Assembly (NCBI GenBank): GCA_024138015.1
Contig: JAMXBB010000004.1
Span: 105,692,527-105,756,526, forward strand
Origin: Lumnitzera littorea
Taxonomy: Eukaryota; Streptophyta; Magnoliopsida; Myrtales; Combretaceae
Reading direction: 5' to 3'
Length of the DNA: 64,000 nt
In this document: piece after piece, positions 60,800 through 64,000 of the stretch
Layout: each line of letters opens with the position of its first letter
How positions within the stretch are numbered: position 1 is the stretch's first letter
Position numbers and translations under genes: made by a program
Notes under the pieces: generated by a model
Told to the model about the DNA's origin: nothing
The model's input: the letters and a program-made list of their open reading frames with translations, nothing else
Database searches by the model: none

Positions 60800-61475
60800 A
60801 AATGAACTCTCGAGTGTGCCACTGCCTTTTAGCAGCTCCAGGACTTCCTTGCTCATCCACCGATCCTCTCCAAGTTTGTCCAAGGGGAGAACCTATTCTT
60901 GTACCTAGTCATAAGCGATCGGGTACTATCCTCTATACTAGTCAGAGTAGAGGGAAGAGAACACAGGCCAGTATATTATGTTAGCCATATATTACATGGG
61001 CTTGAGGTCAGTTACACTCGAGTAGAAAAATTTTCCCTAACCATTATCATCACGGCCTGACAGTTGAGGCCCTACTTTTAAGCGCATTAGGTTATTGTAC
61101 TCATAGATTAACCATTATACACCATGCTACAAAAACTTGACACGTCTAGATGGATGATGAAGTACGTAATGAAATTGAGCATGTATGAAATCCAGTATCA
61201 ATTACAAACGGCTTATAAGGTACAGGTGCTGGCCAACTTCATGGTAAAATATACAAGAGAGGAGGAAACACCATTAGGCGATGACAAACTAGTGTGAAAT
61301 CTCCACATCGATAGATCATCCACCTCGATGGGTAGAGGCACAGGTTTTGTTCTAATCGGCCTGCATAAGGTCACTATTTGCTACGCCCTTATGTTCGGAT
61401 TCGATTCCGATAACAATAAGTCTGAATACGAGGTGCTTATTGCCAGTCTCAAGCTAGCTAAGGAGATCTATTGTG
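60800..61475 (+). pseudogene. Two RNase H domains (gypsy-type and additional archaeal-like)
   Basis: First, a gypsy RNase H remnant (60880-61190): LFLYLVISD, HRPVYYVSHIL, SYTRVEKFSLTIII. Second (about 61300-61475), LHIDRSSTSMGRGTGFVLI and NNKSEYEVLIASLKLAKE, the VDGSS..GSGAG / NNEAEYEALIAGL pattern of the extra RNase H acquired by the Tat lineage. The second domain breaks off at about 61475. Confidence 0.75.
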
Positions 61476-62435
61476 ATTAGTGACCAAGAACAGATAAGGT
61501 AGGTCGCTGAATGGTTCCAAACTTGCCGAAAGCTTGAAAAGGAAGTGATAAGGAATATGTAAAAGGACAAATACCAATGAAAAGTAAGCAAAAACCCACA
61601 AATAACTCCAAAGAATATGATACACTAATGGAACTTTTGAAGAAACACGACACAATTCGATATGATGTATGAATCAATCTAGTGAGGTTACTCACCACCT
61701 GGCCTTACTCAAGGGTTAAGATAAGAGTGATGTAGAGAGTAAACAAGTAGTGTTTACGCAAAGAAGGAAATACTCAAGTGTATTAACAATGATTGATCTG
61801 ATGTTTACAGCTACAAGTACAAGGGTATTTATACCCATAAGTTATGGTAACTTTCCTAAAAGGGACAAGATAAAGAAGGGTATTTCCTAAGGAAGTAATG
61901 TACAAGATACAGAAAAGTAAAAATAAATATTCGAGGAAAACAATCATTGGTGTAACGTATTCTATACATGATTTTATACATATGACAATGCTATATTAGC
62001 GATGAACAAAAAAGTATGGTCAGCTTGCTTGTTAGAGCAAGGGCGGCTTAGTCAGTTTAGAGTTTCTCTTTCGTCATCTTGACAAGGGTGATGTCGAGTA
62101 ATGGGCTAAGCATGAGTAAGAATGAGGATTAGTTGTTTTCTCGGCCTTCCACTTATCGACACACTATTTGCGAGAGATAAGTAGTCATTCGGCTCGACAT
62201 GCAAAACGGGTCGACAAGGAGATACTCTTAGCAGGTGTTGACTGGAGTAAAAGAATTCATCTTGCCAGTTCCTTTAGTTATCAAGCTTAGCTGTGGGTTA
62301 GTGGTCCAGTAGCTTGATTCTAATTAAGATCGGTGCCGAGTAGTTGCGAATCTTTATGGACTCCATGCTTGTCGTCCAACAAGTCTGAGGTAGGATATTA
62401 GTAAAATTCCTCGCTTGGAAAATTTCGCAACAGAC
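61476..62435 (-). mobile_element. Probable LTR-like insertion within Tat pol
   Basis: The second RNase H reading stops abruptly at about 61475, and polyprotein-like sequence returns only near 62440. Between them, the minus strand has a GGGTATAAATACCC promoter-like site (about 61826-61840) followed by leader-like sequence, as in an LTR. Candidate ends TG.. (61477) and ..GCA (about 62432) fit, but no target duplication is visible, so the limits are approximate. A simple loss of coding sequence combined with decay is the alternative. Confidence 0.4.
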
Positions 62436-62439
62436 TAGC

Positions 62440-63790
62440 TATCTAAGCTTGCCTCTACTACAGAAGCTTGAGGTAAAAGATAGCAAGATCTTTATAGTTG
62501 TCGAAAAAAAAACATAACTCTAAGCTCAGCTAAAGTTTTAGAACTAACTACAACAGCACCAAAGTCAAGCTGGACGGATCCTATTCGGAGTTATTTGGAG
62601 TAGGGTACACTGCTAGAAGATAGGAGGGAGGCAAAGAAGCTCCGGTACTATGCCACCAACTGTACGTTAGTCGATGGTGTCCTGTATCGCAAGGGAGTCA
62701 CCCTCCTCCTACTCTAATGCCTCTAAGAAGGGAAAAGGCTGTGTGTCATAGAAGAGCTACATGTCGAAGTATGCAAGAATTACATTCAGTCCCAAGCCCT
62801 TTACTTACGGGCACTATGGCTTAGGTATTACTAGCCCACCATAAGGCAAGACGCAAAGGTGGTAGCATAGAATTACCCGTAGTGCCAAAAACATGCCTTA
62901 ATCGATCATACGCCCAGCACCACCCTCCAACCCCTGACAAGCTGTTAGTACGATGAGGGATTAATATCTTCAGTGCCTTCTTGAAAGCTTCAAGTGGACG
63001 GCAGTTCATAATCGTCGCCGTTGATTACTTCATGAAGTGGGTAAAGGCCGAAGCAGTAGCTAAAATTACGGAGAGAAGAGTTGAATCTTTCATAAAAAAC
63101 AACATTCTCTCCTGGTTTGGGGTCCCTTACACTCTCATCACGGACAATGCCCGACAATTCGATAACCCTAAGTTCAGGGAGTTCTATGCCAAGTATCACA
63201 TTACCCCGCAATTCACCTTAGTTGCCTACCCCTAATAAAATGGATAGGTAAAGGCAACTAATCAAGTCATTTTGGATAGCTTGAAGAAGTGTATAAACCG
63301 ATCTCAGACCGCCTAGGCTGACGAACTGCCCAATATCTTATGGGGGTATAGGACCACCCACCATATTTTTATGGGCAAGACTCCTTTCCACCTTGCTTTC
63401 AAGTTAGAAGCAATCCTCCCCATTGAACTTGAGCTCCTTAATATCCGGACTCGAAGTTTCGATGTCGCCCTTAACAACTTACTGCTACAAGTGAGTGTTG
63501 ACACCATTGAGGAAATCAAAGACCTTGCTACTGCTTAAGTAACCGCATACCAACATTGGGCCACCCGGTATTACGATCAAAAGGTCAGATACAAGGAGTT
63601 TAAGGTTGGCTACCTAGTGTGCCAAAAACTAGAAACTACAGGTTCACGCGAAAAGTAAGGCAAGCTAGCCCCCAATTGGGAAGACCCGGTCAGAGTTAGG
63701 GAAAGATTGGGGAATGGAGTGTACAAACTGGAAAGATTGGACAGCGAGCTCATCCTACGCACATGGAATGCCAATAATCTCTAGCTTTAT
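62440..63790 (+). pseudogene. Tat integrase, catalytic Glu replaced
   Basis: After a decayed zinc-binding part (about 62640-62900), the core reads IIVAVDYFMKWVKAEAV (first Asp), YTLITDNARQFDN (second Asp) and ITPQFTLVAYP, followed by stops and NG-stop-VKATNQVILDSLKK. The third catalytic residue, Glu in the usual NGQVEATN, is Lys (AAG at 63251-63253). The C-terminal part (LPNILWGYRTTHHIFMGKTPFHLAF, YYDQKVRYKEFKVGYLV, WEDPVRV) is well preserved. No chromodomain follows, as expected for this lineage. Confidence 0.85.
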
Positions 63791-64000
63791 TTTGATTAGC
63801 AGTTTGTCATGTACATTTTTCTAAAATGATGAAATAAAAACTTACTTTATAATTGATTGTCTACTTCTATCTCTCTTGCTCCCATTTTCTTTTCTTTTTT
63901 TTTTTTTTTCCATCTAAGTCTTTGAATAGGCACATGGATGCTCTATTAGGTAAGTCAGAATGCCATCAACTTGACTCCCCATAAGGTAACCTTAGTAAGA
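63791..64000 (+). mobile_element. 3' untranslated region of the Tat element, cut by the window end
   Basis: Non-coding sequence after the pol stop with a T17 tract at about 63895-63910. Tat elements typically have a long segment between pol and the 3' LTR; the LTR is not reached here. Confidence 0.55.

Overview
The window is a piece of a plant nuclear genome, almost certainly a eudicot. It is strongly AT-rich, with many (AT)n and poly-A/T runs, intron-bearing genes with GT..AG junctions, plant-only families (RWP-RK/RKD, DYW-type PPR, DCL/DOMINO1, plastid NAD-malate dehydrogenase) and large decayed retrotransposons. The species cannot be named from the sequence alone. Four protein-coding genes look intact; almost everything else is decaying transposable elements and featureless AT-rich DNA.

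Layout. 0.4-1.2 kb: 3' fragment of an L1-type LINE on the minus strand. 1.2-10.7 kb: gene-free AT-rich DNA with a possible SINE near 1.7 kb and scattered signs of a worn LTR element at 9.3-10.3 kb. 10.76-13.82 kb: a 3.06 kb solo LTR (sense on minus). 14.78-16.68 kb: a 5'-truncated LINE with an RNase H tail. 17.7-20.8 kb: DOMINO1/EMB514-like gene (two exons). 20.8-25.2 kb: intergenic, with a locally duplicated block. 25.27-27.77 kb: an RKD transcription factor gene (four exons). 31.3-43.7 kb: three nested retroelements, a Ty1/copia element holding a Ty3/gypsy chromovirus that itself holds a solo LTR flanked by a perfect 5-bp target duplication. 44.33-46.26 kb: intronless DYW-type PPR gene. 47.73-48.69 kb: a 408-bp inverted repeat that looks perfect by eye, beside the only ambiguous base in the window. 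50.21-53.82 kb (minus): plastid NAD-malate dehydrogenase with a roughly 2.3 kb 5'-UTR intron. About 57.0 kb to the end: a degenerate Tat-lineage Ty3/gypsy element with gag, protease, RT, two RNase H domains and integrase, running off the window.

How the genes relate. They do not form a pathway: one acts in ribosome biogenesis or embryo development (DOMINO1-like), one is a reproductive/embryonic transcription factor (RKD), one is an organelle RNA editing or processing factor (DYW PPR), and one is a plastid redox enzyme. The convergent PPR/MDH pair appears to match the Arabidopsis neighbours At3g47530/At3g47520 (recalled, not checked), suggesting an old conserved block. The retroelements decay in a consistent way: many in-frame stops sit where the families have Gln (CAG/CAA) or Trp (TGG), as expected from loss of methylated cytosines.
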